Shown here: positions 44,207-57,807 of the stretch, piece after piece | How positions within the stretch are numbered: position 1 is the first letter of the stretch | Layout of the letters: each line of letters opens with the position of its first letter | Source of the DNA: Guyanagaster necrorhizus | Taxonomy: Eukaryota; Basidiomycota; Agaricomycetes; Agaricales; Physalacriaceae | Length of the DNA stretch: 64,000 nucleotides | Reading direction: 5' to 3' | NCBI RefSeq assembly: GCF_019112545.1 | Contig: NW_025064885.1 | Coordinates: 695,053 to 759,052 of the forward strand | Notes under the pieces: generated by a model | What the model saw: only the letters and a program-made list of their open reading frames with translations | Told to the model about the DNA's origin: nothing | The model's database searches: none | Translations under genes and position numbers: made by a program

Positions 44207-47200
44207 ACGACTCCACTGGATCGGCCAATGGACTACATGGTGTGCAGGTTCCCACCGTTGGACAAGCTTATGATACCTCTGTAGCTACAACAGTAAATAT
44301 GCATTCGAATATACCACGAATTCATGCACAACCAAAAGAGTCGAAACCAAAAACTCAAACGCCTATGGGCCGAAGAAGAGCAGAGAGCCCAAGAACTTGG
44401 CTCAAACCATTCGATACCGAATGGACGTGGAGAGCCATCAAGGAAGCAGGAGACGAAAGTACGGCACTAGCCGCACTACATGGGTGGATACACTGGACCA
44501 GGGTAGGGGAGGTCACTATCGAAGTCATCAGCGAATTACGGGAAGCCAAGCGAAGCTGAGCCTTGGAGTGGCTAGATGAACTGAAGGGACCACAAAAGTT
44601 CGTCAGACGAGCCAAAACCCCCAGACGGGATTTAACCACCAAGGCCCAAATCGAGACCCTGACCAACAGAACAGCCCACTCGGTGACCGCCCTCATTGAT
44701 AGCGGGTGCACCGGCAGCTCCATTAACCGTGCCTTCGTTCAACAACATCAGCTTCCTATCAGGTCCACTGCCACACCTATCCCAGTATACAATGCCGACG
44801 GAACAAAAAACCAAGCCGGATCAATTACGGAATTCATTGAACTCTGGTTGACCATCGGAGATCATTCCGAGAGAATTGACCTGGCGGTCACTGATCTCGG
44901 GACAAAGGAGCTGTTCCTGGGTCATGACTGGCTTATCCGGCATAATCCGCTCATCAACTGGAAAACCGGACGACTCATATTCGCCCGGTGCTGATGTCGG
45001 AAAATCTCATATGAACTGCCCAACAAAGACCCAGAAGACAGGTGGGACAAAGAGATGGAGGATGGCAAAACCATCCTGGCAGTCGACCTGCAAAGAGAAA
45101 TCCATATCCGGGCAGTACACCATGCTAATAACTTAGCGGCCAAGGCCAATGAGGGGAAGGAAGAAAAGACATTTGAAGAGATGGTACTGGAGTGGGCACG
45201 AGATTTTCAGGACCTCTTCGAGAAAGAGAGTTTCGACGAACTCCCATGCCCAAAGCCTTGGGACCATGCCATTGAGCTGATCCCCAACGCTAACGCAAAT
45301 CTGGACTGCAAAACCTATCCTCTCGGCAACCAGGAGCAACAGGAACTTGACAAGTTCCTCGACGAAAACATATCCTCCGGGCGAATTCGACCATCGAAGT
45401 CCCCTATGGCCTCCCCCTTTTTCTTCGTGAAAAAGAAGGATGGTAAACTCTGGCCCGTCCAAGACTATCGCAAACTCAATGAAATGACGATAAAAAATTG
45501 ATACCCCTTGCCACTAATCTCAGAGTTGATGGACAAACTCCAAGGCACCAAATATTACACTAAACTTGACGTGCGTTGGGGGTACAACAATGTACGAATT
45601 AGGGAGGGCGACGAATGGAAGGCAGCGTTCAGAACTAACCGAGGGCTCTTCGAGCCAATGGTAATGTTCTTTGGCCTAACCAACTCCCCAGCCACTTTCC
45701 AGTGGATGATGAACGACATCTTCAAGGACCTCATCACCACTGGAAAAGTCACCATTTACTTGGACGACATCCTCATCATGTCCAAAACCAAAGAAGAACA
45801 CCGAAATCTGGTTAGACAAGTACTCACACTCATGAGGAAGCACAAACTATTTCTCAAAGCAGAGAAATGCGAGTTTGAAGTACTAAAGACCGAGTACTTG
45901 GGAGTCATCATCAGCGAGGGAAGCATCCAAATGGACCCAATAAAAGTGGCAGGAGTAGTGGACTGGCCGATGCCCACCAAGAAAAAGGAATTACAGTCCT
46001 TCCTCGGTTTCACCAACTTTTACAGAAGGTTCATATGGGACTATAGTAAAATTGTCCGCCCTATGACCCAACTCACCGGCAATGCCCCATGGCATTGGGG
46101 AAGCCCCCAACAACTCGCCTTTGAGGATTTAAAACGACGACTGGCAGAGGACGTAGTCCTCACCATACCATCCCAGGAAGGGAAGTTCTGGGTGGAGGCT
46201 GATTCGAGTGAAGGGGCCATCGGCGCCATACTATCACAGGAGCAGGAAGGAAAATGGCGACCCGTCGCCTTCCTTTCAAAGGCATTAACAACAACAGAAA
46301 GAAACTATGAGATTTATGACAAGGAACTACTCGCAATAATGCTCACCCTGGAGGAATGGCGACATTACCTGATCGGCACATCCAATATCTTCGAAATCTG
46401 GACCGATCATCAGAATCTCAGGTATTTCCGACAACCACAAAAGCTAAACCGTCGCCAAGCCTGGTGGGTCACTGAACTCGCACAGTATCAATACACACTC
46501 CATCATAAAGCCGGTGTTGCCAATAAAAAGGCTGACCTTCTCTCTCGCCACGCGGATCATAACCAGGGGGGAGACGACAACGATAACATCGTCATACTAT
46601 GACCCGAGCACTTCCGGGCATTAATCATGCTAACGGAGGAGGAAATCCATGAGCGTATCAAAAGCGCTATCCACGACCCCCATCAGTGGGATCAACGGAT
46701 TGCTGCCTCTCTGAACCATGAGCGAGGAATGACAAAAGAAGACGGATTAATCCGGTATGACGGACGAATCTATATTCCACAAGTTCAACATCTGCGGGGA
46801 GAAATCATTGCAACCTGCCATGACCATGCCACAGCAGGGCACCCAGGCATTGCCAAAACCAAAGAGCTCGTACTATGAAACTACTGGTGGCCCAAACTCG
46901 GTAATGACGTCACAATGTATGTCAAGGCCTGCGAAACATGTCAAAAGAGGAAGGCGACGACACAACCACGATCCGCACCCCTGCACCCAAACGAAGTGCT
47001 ATCACAACCATGGACCCACATCTCTGTCGACATGATCACGGGGCTGCCGGATTGCAACGGTTATGATATGATCCTCGTCATCGTCGACTGGTTTTCCAAA
47101 ATGATCATCCCGGTCACTTGCTCCACAGAACTAACCTCGGAAGAATGGGCAAGAATACTACGAGATGAAGTATATGCCAAGCACGGGATGCCGCAAGTAG

Positions 47201-48087
47201 TCATTTCAGATCGAGGACCACAATTCGTATCGAAATTCCTCGATGACCTATACAAATTATTACAAATAAAGAGAAATGCATCCACAGCCTATCATCCCCA
47301 GACCGACGGACAGACTGAGTGGGCAAATCAAGAAGTTGAAAAATACCTTCGCCTATTTATCAACTACTGACAGGATGACTGGGTCGAATGGCTCGCACTC
47401 GCAGCCTTTCAACACAACAACAGAGTCCATTCCGCGACAAGTTTGACACCCTTTTTTGTCAATTATGGCCGACATCCACATGTCGCCCAGACCCTACGAC
47501 ACAAGATAACAACCCCTGCATCCACACTTTTCGCTATGACAATGGAGAAAATCCATGCTGAGACAAAAACTGCACTAGAAAAAACTGCAAGTATCATGAA
47601 ACACCAGTATGACAAACACCGCCGTCCTGCCCATGCATACCAGCCCAACGACAAAGTCTGGCTGGATACAACCAACCTCCACCTTCCCAGACTCAAACGA
47701 AAGCTCACTGATAAACGTACAGGGCCCTTCCCCATCCTCGCAAAAGTCGGAGAATCTGCCTATAAACTCAAACTGCCTGTGGGATGGAAAATCCATGATG
47801 TTTTCAACGAATCCCTCTTAACTCCCTACGTGGCTCCAGCCTTTCCTAATCAGGAAAAGCCTCCGCCCTCGCCCCCAGATTTAATTGACAACGAGAAACA
47901 CTATGAAATCGAACAGGTTCTCAACCACAAGCTACGAAAAGTCAAGGCGTGTGGCGGCAGTACAACAACAACAGTGGACTACCTCGTGAGCTGGAAGGGT
48001 TATGGTCCAGAATCAAACCAATAGATAAACGAAAAATACATGGACGCTGATGATGCAATACATGACTACAAGTTATCCCTTAATTAA
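44203..48087 (+). pseudogene. pol: Element F pol
   Basis: 1295 codons in one frame from GTG at 44203 (overlapping the gag TGA) to TAA at 48085. Protease (ALIDSGCTGSSIN, about 44690), RT (45055-46040, YLDDILIMS near 45760), RNase H (VEADSSEGAIGAILSQEQ, DHQNLRYF), H2C2 finger (CHDHATAGHPG ... CETCQKRK, about 46815-46950), DDE core (SVDMITGLPDCNGYD, SDRGPQFVSKF, NQEVEKYL) and chromodomain (YLVSWKGYGPESNQ, about 47980-48020). About eight nonsense codons; two long open stretches survive, 45508-46602 and 47443-48024. Confidence 0.9.
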
Positions 48088-48120
48088 GCCATCGGGACGA
48101 TGATCTTAAGCAGGGGGTAA

Positions 48121-48560
48121 TGTTACGAATTCTTTCTTCTTTCTCTTCTTTTTACCCCTATTTATGCTGAGTCAGAGCACAGGACCATGGAAAGCTTAGG
48201 TCAGCACAACTAAAGGCTCCCATCAAGTCACTACAACGGTCGTGCTCGACGACACACAATCATCCTTTTATGTATGATAACAATGCTCAAGGACAATGAG
48301 CACCATGGACACAGACACACATAATAAGCAGTAGTATAATTAGAAGACAACTGTACAGTACTTAAGGACTGTAGCTCTCGCTGGTATACCCCAGCTTTAA
48401 GCTAAAGTTTATATTCACACCATTCTACTCTCAAGCCACTGCGTGGCCTTGTGACACACCGAACCGACAACATCATAAGTGGACTCAGGTGATCCCTCGA
48501 AGTGCGAAGGGACACCTGTTTATCACGTATTGCCATATCACATGTCGCTTGGGCTTAACA
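48121..48560 (+). repeat. Element F 3' LTR
   Basis: 440 bp, preceded by the purine tract CAGGGGGTAA. Hairpin at 48486-48518 (CAGGTGATCCCT...AGGGACACCTG). Its R reads AGCTTTAAGCTAA, against AGCTTCGAGCTAA in the 5' LTR. Confidence 0.9.
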
Positions 48561-50276
48561 ATACTCCTTCTTCTTGCTGGGCTCTAGCCATTCAGTTACT
48601 CTAGCTATCTTGATAGGGTCCATCCATATACTCCCTTTGCTGATGATAACCTCTAAGTACTCAGTTTCAAGCACTTTGAACTTGCACTTCTCTGCTTTGA
48701 GAAACAGTTTATGCTTCTTTATTAGTGCTAGTATCTGATGCATTAGCTTTCAATGTTCATCCTTTGTTTTTGACATGATCAATATGTCATTCAGATAGAT
48801 GATTACCTTCTCAGTAGTGATGAGATCCTTAAAGATGTTGTTTATTATCCACTGAAAAGTTGTGGGTGAATTGGTGAGCCCAAAGAACATCACTATAGGT
48901 TCAAATAACCTCTGGTTAGTTCAGAATGCTGCTTTCTATTCATCCTCCTCCTTGATTTGCACATTATTATATCCCTATCAGATGTCAAGTTTTATATAGT
49001 ACTCAGCATCTCTAAGTTTGTCTATTAATTCTGAAATTAGCAAGAGAGGATAGTGGTTCTTGATCATCATTTTATTCAATTTCCTATAATTCTGGATGGG
49101 CCAGAGCTTGCCATTCTTCTTTATGATGAAGAAGAACAGAGATGCCATGGGGGACTTTGATAGTCATATTCTCCTATTGAATAGGTTTTTCTTGAGAAAC
49201 TTGTCAAGCTCTTGCTGTTTATTGTGTCCAAGAGAGTATGTCTTGCAGTCAAGGTTGGCATTGGTATTGGAGACCAATGCAATGGCATGGTTTTATGACT
49301 TCAACTCCAGAAGTTCATCAAAAATTTCCTTTTTGAAGAGGTCCTGATAGTTCTAAGCCAATTTGAGTATCATTTCTTTGAACATCTTTTTTTTTTGCTT
49401 CTTATAGGCTTTTGTGACTAGGTTGTTGGCATGGTGGACAGCTCATAAATATAGGGCCAGTTCTAAATCCACTGTCAGGATTGTCTCTTCATCTTCTATT
49501 TCCTTGTCCTATTTGTCATCTGGGTTCTTGTCTGGTAGCTTGAACAGGAGCTTGCAGCATTTATAATAGATGAAGGTGATCCTTCTGGTCTTCCAGTTGA
49601 TCAGCAGGTTGTGTCTGATCAATCAGTCATGTCTCAGGAATACCTCCTTAGAGCTGAGATTAATGACTGCTAGGTCAATCTATTTAAAATGATCTCCAAT
49701 CTTGAGTTGAAGTTTGACAAACTTAGTAATCAATCCAGCTTGGTTCTTGGTCCCATCCATGTTATAGACTGGGATTGGAGCCACTATTGCTCAGATCAGG
49801 AGTTGGTACTTGTCAATGAAAGCTCTATTGATGAAACTGCCTATATATCTGCTGTTGACCAAGATGATTACTGCATGATTGATATAGTTGGTAAGAATCT
49901 CAATTTGGGCTTTGATAGTCAAGTCCCTTTCAGCAGTCTTGGTCCAGTGCATGTATCATCAAGGCCCTCATAATTTGTTGAGCTATTTCAAGGCTCAACA
50001 CCTTTCTGCTTCTTGTATTCCCTTGATAATGTCATCTGTCACTTCTTCAGTCCAGATTTTATGTATCCAGTTTCAAAGTGTGGCTTTAGCAGCTTCTTTA
50101 GTTGTAGCTTTTAGAATGGTCCACCAGATCCATTCAGTGTCAAATGGCTTCAGCCATTCATTTGAGGTCTCTCCTCTTGTTTGGCCCATAGGCATTTGAG
50201 TTTTTTCTTTTTGCAATTCTATAGTGTGCAGAGCAGATAACTTGAGCATATTTGAATGCATATATAACTTAGGCAT
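48561..50276 (-). pseudogene. Element C pol 5' part: RT, protease, N-terminal linker
   Basis: C resumes after F with RT (ALIKKHKLFLKAEKCKFKVLETEYL, 48585-48743), the RT core to about 49100, the acidic linker, a protease remnant (about 49800-49870) and the N-terminal linker (EWLKPFDTEW, about 50130). Stops throughout. Confidence 0.75.
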
Positions 50277-53050
50277 AGGAGTAACTACAGAGACATTGTC
50301 AGTCTGTCCCTAATGACTTGTTTGGGGTTGGCAGGATCAGCTTCTTTGCATATTTCTGCAGTATCGACTGTTCCACTTTCTGTCTTTGCCACTACTTGTA
50401 CATCTTGATGATCTGTTTCTTTTATTCATCATATCCTACTGGCATCAGAACTTTGATGCTGATGGCTGAGATCATTGTGATGTATGAGGAGAGGACATCT
50501 CTCTTGAGAGCCTTGACTATTTGTTCATCATTTGCAGTGTCATCTTGTATTCTGGCAAGCTTTGTGAGCTATTCTAGTTCATCAAAGTAGTCTATTACCA
50601 TCTTCTCCTCTATCTTGTATTCCTTAATCTTTTGCTTATATACTTTTTATACCACAGGATCAATGAATTTATTGTAGAGCATTTGTTTGAATACTGACTA
50701 TGAGAGATAGTAGTAATGTCTGCAGATGGAGAATCAGAAGTTCAGAGAAATGAGAATCCACCATGTCTTGGCCTTTTCTTCAAGGTACAAGGCAGTGAAG
50801 ACAACTCTATTCATGTCTATTCTGAGGTATCCAATATATACCTCAAAGTATTGTTCACAGTCAACCAGAAATCAGTTGATATTATCTGAGACTCCTTTGA
50901 AGGAGTGAGGCTTTCTGAGTAGATCTGGTTTACACTGTAGTATGGCAGCATTCTCTGAGAGGATGCCCATTGGGTTGGGCTAGTCTTCAAAAGGGGGTCA
51001 GCACTATTTGGTGAGAGGTCCAGGAAAGGAGTGTAGTGAGTTGTCATTAGTGACAGGACTTCCCTGAGGTGCCACTTCCTTTCACACTATTACTCTATCA
51101 TAGATGATAAACTCCAATCAGATGGCTTCAGAATCATTCTGAACAGGTTCTTTGCCAGTGCTACTTCCTGTGGCTTTGTCTGAGGGTGGCTGTCTGGCTA
51201 GAAGCTGACTTTCAGCTCTCATCCATGGATTTTGGTATCTAATGAGTTGAGCACTCAGTCAGATTTGAGAGTGTATCAGCTAGGCTGCCAAGTTTTATAC
51301 TGATGGGGTTGAGTACAAACTTTGGCTTTAGATAGATGGTGCTATGTAGATGACACATTTCAGAGTAATAGATGGCAACCAGAGCATTGGTCAGACTTTG
51401 GGTGAGGACTGATATGCCAGTAGTTGGCCAAGTTGGTCTTCCAGATGGTAATGATTGTATGTTTCCATTGTATAGTTGGTCATGGCATGTCTCAGAATTT
51501 CCTGTCATTCAGACAGTTCAACAATATATAATTGTCTCATTTTGGTTGACAACCAGTTGTTATCCCTCCACAGAAACTTTACCTCTTTCTAATACCAGTT
51601 CTTAAACTCTTTCTCCTGGTTCCTTTGTATTTCTTCTTCTAATGCTTCTTCATCCATGTCTTCTAGATAAAAGTATGTGATATCCTCTCCACCACATGGT
51701 TTCTTGCTGCTTTCACTGTCCTCTGCATCCTTGGACACTTTCTCTTTCTTCTTGGCTTCATCAAGAAAAACATCAAATGGATCAAAGATACTCTCCTCAG
51801 CTTCTGGAGGTCATAGTGTCACTGGAGAGTTGCTGCTCTAGCTGTGTGCTAAACCCAGTGATAGGGTCCATATCATTAGAGACAGGGCAACTTCCAATTT
51901 GGATGTTATATCAGTTGCTTCCTGTTGCTTATGCTATCTCCACTCTCTCACTATAGAGACAGAAGTTTCCATAGAACTCCTTGTTGAGGAACTAGTGGAT
52001 GACTCAGCTTCTGAGAAAGCTTCAGAGAGTGTGAGTGGGGATGTGAGCATTGAGAGGAACTCAAAGCCTGTAGTGTCTGAGGATGAACTTGTCATCTCTG
52101 AGGTCAGAGTCAGCACTTGGGATGTATTGGAGAGAGAGATATTCAAGCACTTTGAGGCTGATAGAGTGGATATCATCCTGAGGCAGTGGTGGAATTCTAT
52201 TATCTTTCCTGTTTCTGGCTTTATCAGCAGTGAGGACATCAGTGAATCTATTTGCCCATGGGTCCTCTTTCTGCTGTACTGAGCTTCTAGAATATAGGAG
52301 TGGAGAGGGAGAGCTCAGTACAGAGCCTATACCAGTCTGATGATCTCCTTTCAAATCATGCAGTCTCAACTAAATGCTGCTGGTTATGATGCTGCCAGTT
52401 ATACTCTGCAGCCTCAAGAGCCCTCTGCTGCTTCTCCAGGATTCATATGATAAGTGTGTCTTGAGCATGCTCATGCTCTGGAGCTTCCCTTCTTCATCTT
52501 TCCTCTTGTCAGATGGCTTCATTATAGTTGAATGAGATGTTAAGGTCTCAGGCAGAGAAGATTCAATAGATAACCTCATCCTGCTCTTCTTATCCTTATC
52601 ACTTGTCCTCAAGGTGCTGAGAGAAACTTTTCCTCATCTCTGCACTGATCCTGATGGAGAGTGGAGGGCTGGTGGTGGAGCTTTTTATAGCCATAGTGTA
52701 TACTAGTGAGGTCTGTCAGAAGGAATATTGGAATCCTGAAGCCACTCTAATAGCATCAAGAGAGTTTCAGATGATATCAGCAACTCCATGGGTTTTAGGG
52801 CCAGTGGAAGAGTCAGAGAATAGGGACTGCTTAAAGAAGTCTTCAGAAAGTCCCTCATTCTTGTGGTTGGAAATGGGAGGTGGGATCCTGTGAGGTGATG
52901 AACACTGTTTTAGCTGTCTGGTTGTTGGAGAGAGTATCAGTGTCTTTCTTCTTCTTGAATGTCCCCTTGATGTAAGTGACCAGGCTTGGCTTTAGATAGA
53001 AGGCTTGTCAGGGGCTGATGGAATGTTCATCAGGATTTGAGGATGTCATA
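50277..53050 (-). pseudogene. Element C gag, zinc knuckle deleted
   Basis: Minus-strand gag remnant: capsid region about 50340-51050 and the Ser-rich N-terminal part to about 53050, starting MTSSNPDEHSISP near 53049. At about 50310 the sequence jumps from PTPNKS (gag, before the knuckle) directly to TDNVSV (start of pol), so the CCHC knuckle and gag-pol junction are missing. The -1 frame shows the ORF0 block FILRHYRL and NAHIPT at about 52000-52080. Confidence 0.7.
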
Positions 53051-53260
53051 GAGCAATAAGTCAGGGGTTACATTACATAAAATATGTCAGATATGTTGAA
53101 ATTTGTTGTAATGTCTGATAGCCCATGCAGTGATTGATTGGCATTCTTGGCACAGCTGGATGATTACTAATAATTTTAAAAGTGTTCTGATGATAAAAGC
53201 AAGAAGTTTGAAGAACTTATAGTCAAAGTTAGGGTCTGATGTGTTGATAGAGGGTATTTG
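53050..53260 (-). pseudogene. Element C ORF0 N-terminal remnant
   Basis: Minus-strand frame PSINTSDPNFDYKFFKLL, then a hydrophobic segment (AFIIRTLLKLLVIIQLC), then ITAWAIRHYNKFQHI and NVTPDLLLYDI. The initiating ATG has become ATA. Same position relative to the LTR and gag start as in A, E and F. Confidence 0.6.
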
Positions 53261-53315
53261 GTTTCTTTCACACTAGTTGTGCATAAGAAAAGAGAAGAAG
53301 AAGCTTCAAGCTAAT

Positions 53316-53782
53316 TGTTAGATCTAAGCTTTATATGACTGATAATACATGATAAACTGATGTCACTTTGCACTTCAAGTGGAATATCAGAGTTCACTAG
53401 CATGATGATCAATTGATGTGTTATAAGACCTAAAGATTGGCTTGAGATAGAATAGTGTAAGAATAAACTTTAGCTTGAAGCTGAGAATTGCCAGTGAGAG
53501 CAAGCTGCCTTAAATACTATACAGATCATGTCTAATTATACTACTTGCCTATTGTATATTGCTATATCCTTTGTACCCACTGTCTTTGAGCATCATTACT
53601 GTACACAAAAGGTTCATTATATGATATTAGACAGTATTGTGCATCAGGAGATAATGACAGAACAGGCTGATTGTGCTGACTAAGCCTGTCTCATAGTCTT
53701 AAGTGCTTGCTTCAAGTGCTCTGACTAAGCATAAATAAGGATTAATAAAAGAAAAAAAAATAAAAAATAAAAAATCATAACA
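53316..53782 (-). repeat. Element C 5' LTR
   Basis: 467 bp, TGTTAGATCTAAGC to AAAATCATAACA on the plus strand. The adjacent primer site (53300-53315) reads ATTAGCTTGAAGCTTC on the minus strand, complementary to AGCTTCAAGCTAA of this LTR. Confidence 0.87.
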
Positions 53783-56700
53783 TTCTCTGAGTTACTGTCT
53801 GATAATATAAATGATGTTTTTTGGCAACAGCACCAAGTGAAGGTGAGTCATCCAGTCTTTTAATTGATAAGTGGATTATATCATATAAGCTGATTATATC
53901 CAAGAAATAGTTTCTTAGTTCTCAGCTCAGTAATAGTAAGATTGATCCTTTCTGAGTGATCTCTGATAGTAAGTCAGAGTTCTATGAATTCTGTGATTAA
54001 GCTAGCCTGATTCTTGATTCTGTTGGCATTATAGACTGGAATGAGGGCTGCCATGGCTCTGATAGAGAGTTAGTGCCTGTTAATAAAGATCTAGTTAATA
54101 GAGCTCCTAGTACAGCCACTATTAATCAGTGTGATGACTGCAAAGATAGCTTGATTTATGAGTGTCTATATTTGTGCCTTTGTAGTGAGATCTTGTCCAT
54201 GAGCCTTCTGCCATCAGATGAATCATTTTGAGCCCCTTAGCTTATCTAGCCATTTTAAGGTCTTTTCTCATCCTGCCTTTCTTATCTCTTCAATCAGCTT
54301 TTTGTTGATCTTGCTGGTCTTTGTTTGGTGGATCTATCCCTGTAATGCTGCAGTCACCTCTTCATTGATTTTAGTGCTTTTGATCTTTCTCCAGATCTAT
54401 TTGGTGTTGAATAGTTTTAACCATTCATTCAGGGCCTCTTCTTTTATTTAGCCTAGAGGTGATTGAGTGTTTTTATGTGATTCTTTCAGTGCATCAGTAG
54501 GGAAGATAACTTGAGGTATATTTGAATGCATATAAATATGACTATCTATAGAGGGCATATAAGTCTGTTCCACAGCTACTTGTGATACATTAATAAATTC
54601 TTTGGCCAAGCTAGCAGAATCACTTGCTAGTTGGCCTTGTCTTTTATCTCCTCAACCTGGGTGTCTATTCTCAGATCTTCAAGTTCTTCTGCTTCCTTCT
54701 GTAACTCTGCAATCTATGCTCAAATATCTTTGCAGATGCACTTCTTTTTCAGGTAATCTCTTGACATGTGACTCTTTTGTCCATAGTTGAAACACTTCTC
54801 TTCTTTTTTGAGATAGTCTATATCCATTGGTTTCCCACTGTCAGTGTAGGTTGTTTCTGTTCCAGTCTTCTGGATGATATAGAAAGAGGTTGAGATCATT
54901 GATGTGCTGTTCTTTACCAAGGATCTCCTGCTAGTATTCTTTTCATTCCTATTCTGATAGAGCTTCTTCTGTTTAGTTGTGATTCTTATGCTAGCTGCCT
55001 TCTGTTGCAGCCTTTCCTTGTTCATTTCTATAATTCTGGCCTTTCATACATTGTAGCCTTTCAGGATGTTGGTGCTGATGTTAGAGATTATACTGATATA
55101 AGATAGGAGAACCTCTATTTTGAGGTACTTGACCATCCATCTGTCATCATCAATGCTCTCCCATACTCCAGCCAGGGTTCTGAGACATTCTAGCTCATTA
55201 AAATACCCACTGGTGATCTTGTCTCCCATGTGTAATTCCTGGATAGCTGAATTGACAAATTTGTTTCATACTATCTGTTTAAAGATAGCTCAAAATGGGT
55301 ATTGATAATGTTGCCAGGTGGTGGAGCACAGGATAGAGGCAATTAGAATCCATCAATGCTTGGCCTTACTCTTGAAGTAGGAGGTGGCAAAAGTGACTTT
55401 GTTTATGTTCAATCTGAGGTATGCAGTATATACCTTGAAGTATTATTCACAATCAATCAGGAATCAGTCAATATCATTAGATGCACCTTTGAAGAGTCAG
55501 AGGGTATGAAGAAGATCAGGCTTACATTGAAGCATAATGGCATTCTAGGATAGCATGACTATTAGATTGGGATATTCATCAAAAGAGGGTCATTTTTATT
55601 CTGCTAAGGGACTGGAGAGAGAGTGCAGAGACCCATCATCAGCTATCAGGCTCCCTTTGGGAGGTGCCTTCTTTTATACAATATGCTCATTTTATATTGT
55701 GAACTCAAGTCACATGACTTCAGAGTCATCCCCTTTGGTACTCTGATCTGCAGAGAGCTGGACTCCAAATAGTTGGCTTCTGGAGCCAGTCCATAGATTT
55801 CAGAATCCAACTGGCCACAGGAGTTCTTAGGGCTTGAGTCATATGGCTCAGAGAATAGCATCTTGGCTTGGCATTGTAGATCAAGTGTGGGTGGTTCAGA
55901 TAGAGAGTGCCATATACACAGCATGCTTTGGTGATACAGACAGAGTTTGTGGCATTGGTCAGACTTCATATTCATAGGGTGATAGACCCTTTAGTTAGTT
56001 CTTCAGATATGTTCTGTTATAAATATAAATTGTGCAGTCAGTAGCTGCATATTGTAAAAGATGTCCTTTCTCTTCATCATCTGCAGCCAAGTATTTCCTT
56101 CCTAAGGGAGTCATTAACCAGATGAGGTCTCTTCTTAGTATAACTCCTCAAATTCCTTCTGTCAGTTGCAGTTTATCTCTTTCTCAAGTGCTTCATTGTC
56201 TGTATCTCTATACTTGAACCATAGATTAATCTCTTTTGAGATATCCTTCTTGTTCTCCTCATTGTCTCTGAGATTCTCTTTGTTCTCTTTGAGGTAGTCA
56301 GCAGGCAGATCATAGATAGATGGCTTAGGAGCTCAGACCATTGCTAGGGAGCTCTCTGTTGGTTCATCTTCTTGTTCCAGTACTAGTGGTTCCAGGAGAA
56401 GACTGCTGGTGAGATCAGAAAGGTCTGGCCTTTTGGTCTGCTCTTCATGCTCTCTCTCTCTCCACTCCCTGGCTATATTGGCAGAAGTTCCTGTAGAACT
56501 AGTCATTGAGAAAGAGAGCAGCAATATGTCTATATAGGAATCATCAGAGGGCTTAGTCAGAGATTCTGGTCTCAGGAGGAATCTGAATTCCATATCCTCT
56601 GAGGATAGAGCTGGTATCACTGGAGAGAGTGTCATTACTAGTACTTTCTTCATAGGTAGAGGGTGGTAGCTCATAGTCATTGTCAATCTGGCAGGCCTCA

Positions 56701-57807
56701 TCTGTGGTGAGAACCTGAGCATTGGCCTAGCAGTTGCTGGACTATGGATTGTTCTCATTATCTGGATCTCACTCTTGGAGTCCATCATCATTACTGTTGC
56801 TGGGGCTGAGAGGCAGGAGATCAGCAACTCTGATCCACTGAGCTTCATTTGTAGTAGTTTCAGAGAACATTCCTTCTTCTCCTTCATAGTATAAATCTCC
56901 CTTTGCTTCTTTATATAATCTGTAGTGCTTGGATGAGGCTGAGCCCCACTCTGCTGCTCATTCTTCTCTAGCTCATTGTCTGTACTAGGCATCATAATAT
57001 TCTTCTTTGGCCTGCTGCTGCTGACAGTCTTACTTCTCCTCAGAAGGGTCATATCCTTCTCTTTCTCACTGCTCAATCTCTATTCACATAGAATACTGGG
57101 TGAGAGTTTCTCCAAGATAGCTGAGAGTTGAGAGAAAGGGGCTAGAGATTGCAGAGATTGGACTTTCTCAGAGAGTGATATACTTAAACCCTCTTTCTGC
57201 AAGTCTTGCAACCTCATCAATGGAGTCTCTGGCACAGTCTCCAATGCCAGGCTTATAGAGAGCAGTGGAAGGGTCAGAGAATAGCAACCTCTCAAAGAAG
57301 CCATCAGAGATATTTTTGTCCTCATGATTTGGGACTGGAGAGAGGTGCAGTAAGACATATGGGTTTCAGAACTCTGTGTTCTGAGGCTCACTGTGTCAGC
57401 TAGCTGTTTGAGAGGATCTGATTGGTTGCTGGAGTTCTTTTTCTTTCATAGTGCACCTTTCATTTGTGTGACTAGGCTCAGCTTTGGGTACAGTTTCAAA
57501 TACAGGCTGGAAGGAGATTCTGATAGAGGGAGGGATGTTATAGAGGGGAAGGTCAGAGGTGACATTATGTAAAATTTGTTGTATCTGCCTAAAGAAATAG
57601 TAGTGCCTGACTACTCATGCTGTGATTGATTGATGTCTATAGCAAAGTTGTATAATAGTGAGTAAACCTAGAAGCATTTCTATGATAGAAGCTAATAGTT
57701 TAAAGAAGTTGTCAGTAAGGTTGGAGATTGTAATGTTGATGGCTGGCATTCAGTTTTCTTTGCTTGTGATGGATATAAGAAAAGAGAAATAAAAGTCTTG
57801 AACTAAT
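53783..57807 (-). pseudogene. Element B 5' part: protease, gag and ORF0
   Basis: B resumes after element C: protease region (about 53790-54150), pol N-terminal linker to about 54560, degenerate zinc knuckle (CFNYGQKSHMSRDY, about 54780), capsid (about 55030-55570) and the Ser-rich gag N-terminus (frames at 56333-57076 and 57080-57391). ORF0 starts at ATG 57749 (MPAINITISNLTDNFFKLL, then ASIIEMLLGLLTIIQLC). The -1 frame keeps SILRGYGIQIP and FLYRHIAALFLND (about 56490-56610), matching ORF0 of A. Essentially no CpG. Confidence 0.72.

Larger units (their letters stand above)
40479..48560 (+). mobile_element. LTR retrotransposon F (Ty3/Gypsy chromovirus), complete copy
   Basis: 8082 bp, two 440-bp LTRs (40479-40918 and 48121-48560) that are very similar. 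Flanks TAACT and ATACT are an imperfect duplication, but removing F restores a continuous element C RT frame (compare GATTGTAATTCCTTCTTCTTG in A), so the insertion site is certain. CpG-rich and therefore young. Complete gene order ORF0, gag, pol. Confidence 0.92.
21597..53782 (-). mobile_element. LTR retrotransposon C (Ty3/Gypsy), split by D and F
   Basis: LTRs 21597-22054 and 53316-53782, with target duplications TCCTC (21592-21596) and TTCTC (53783-53787) that differ by one transition. C's own DNA is 21597-22911, 39199-40478 and 48561-53782, about 7.8 kb. Element D (22912-39198) lies in its integrase gene and F (40479-48560) in its RT gene. It has few CpGs and many stops. Confidence 0.88.

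Noticed and set aside
40474..48565. Perfect target duplication for element F
   Set aside because: Flanks read TAACT and ATACT, matching at three of five positions only, so it is reported as imperfect. The insertion is supported by the restored host frame.
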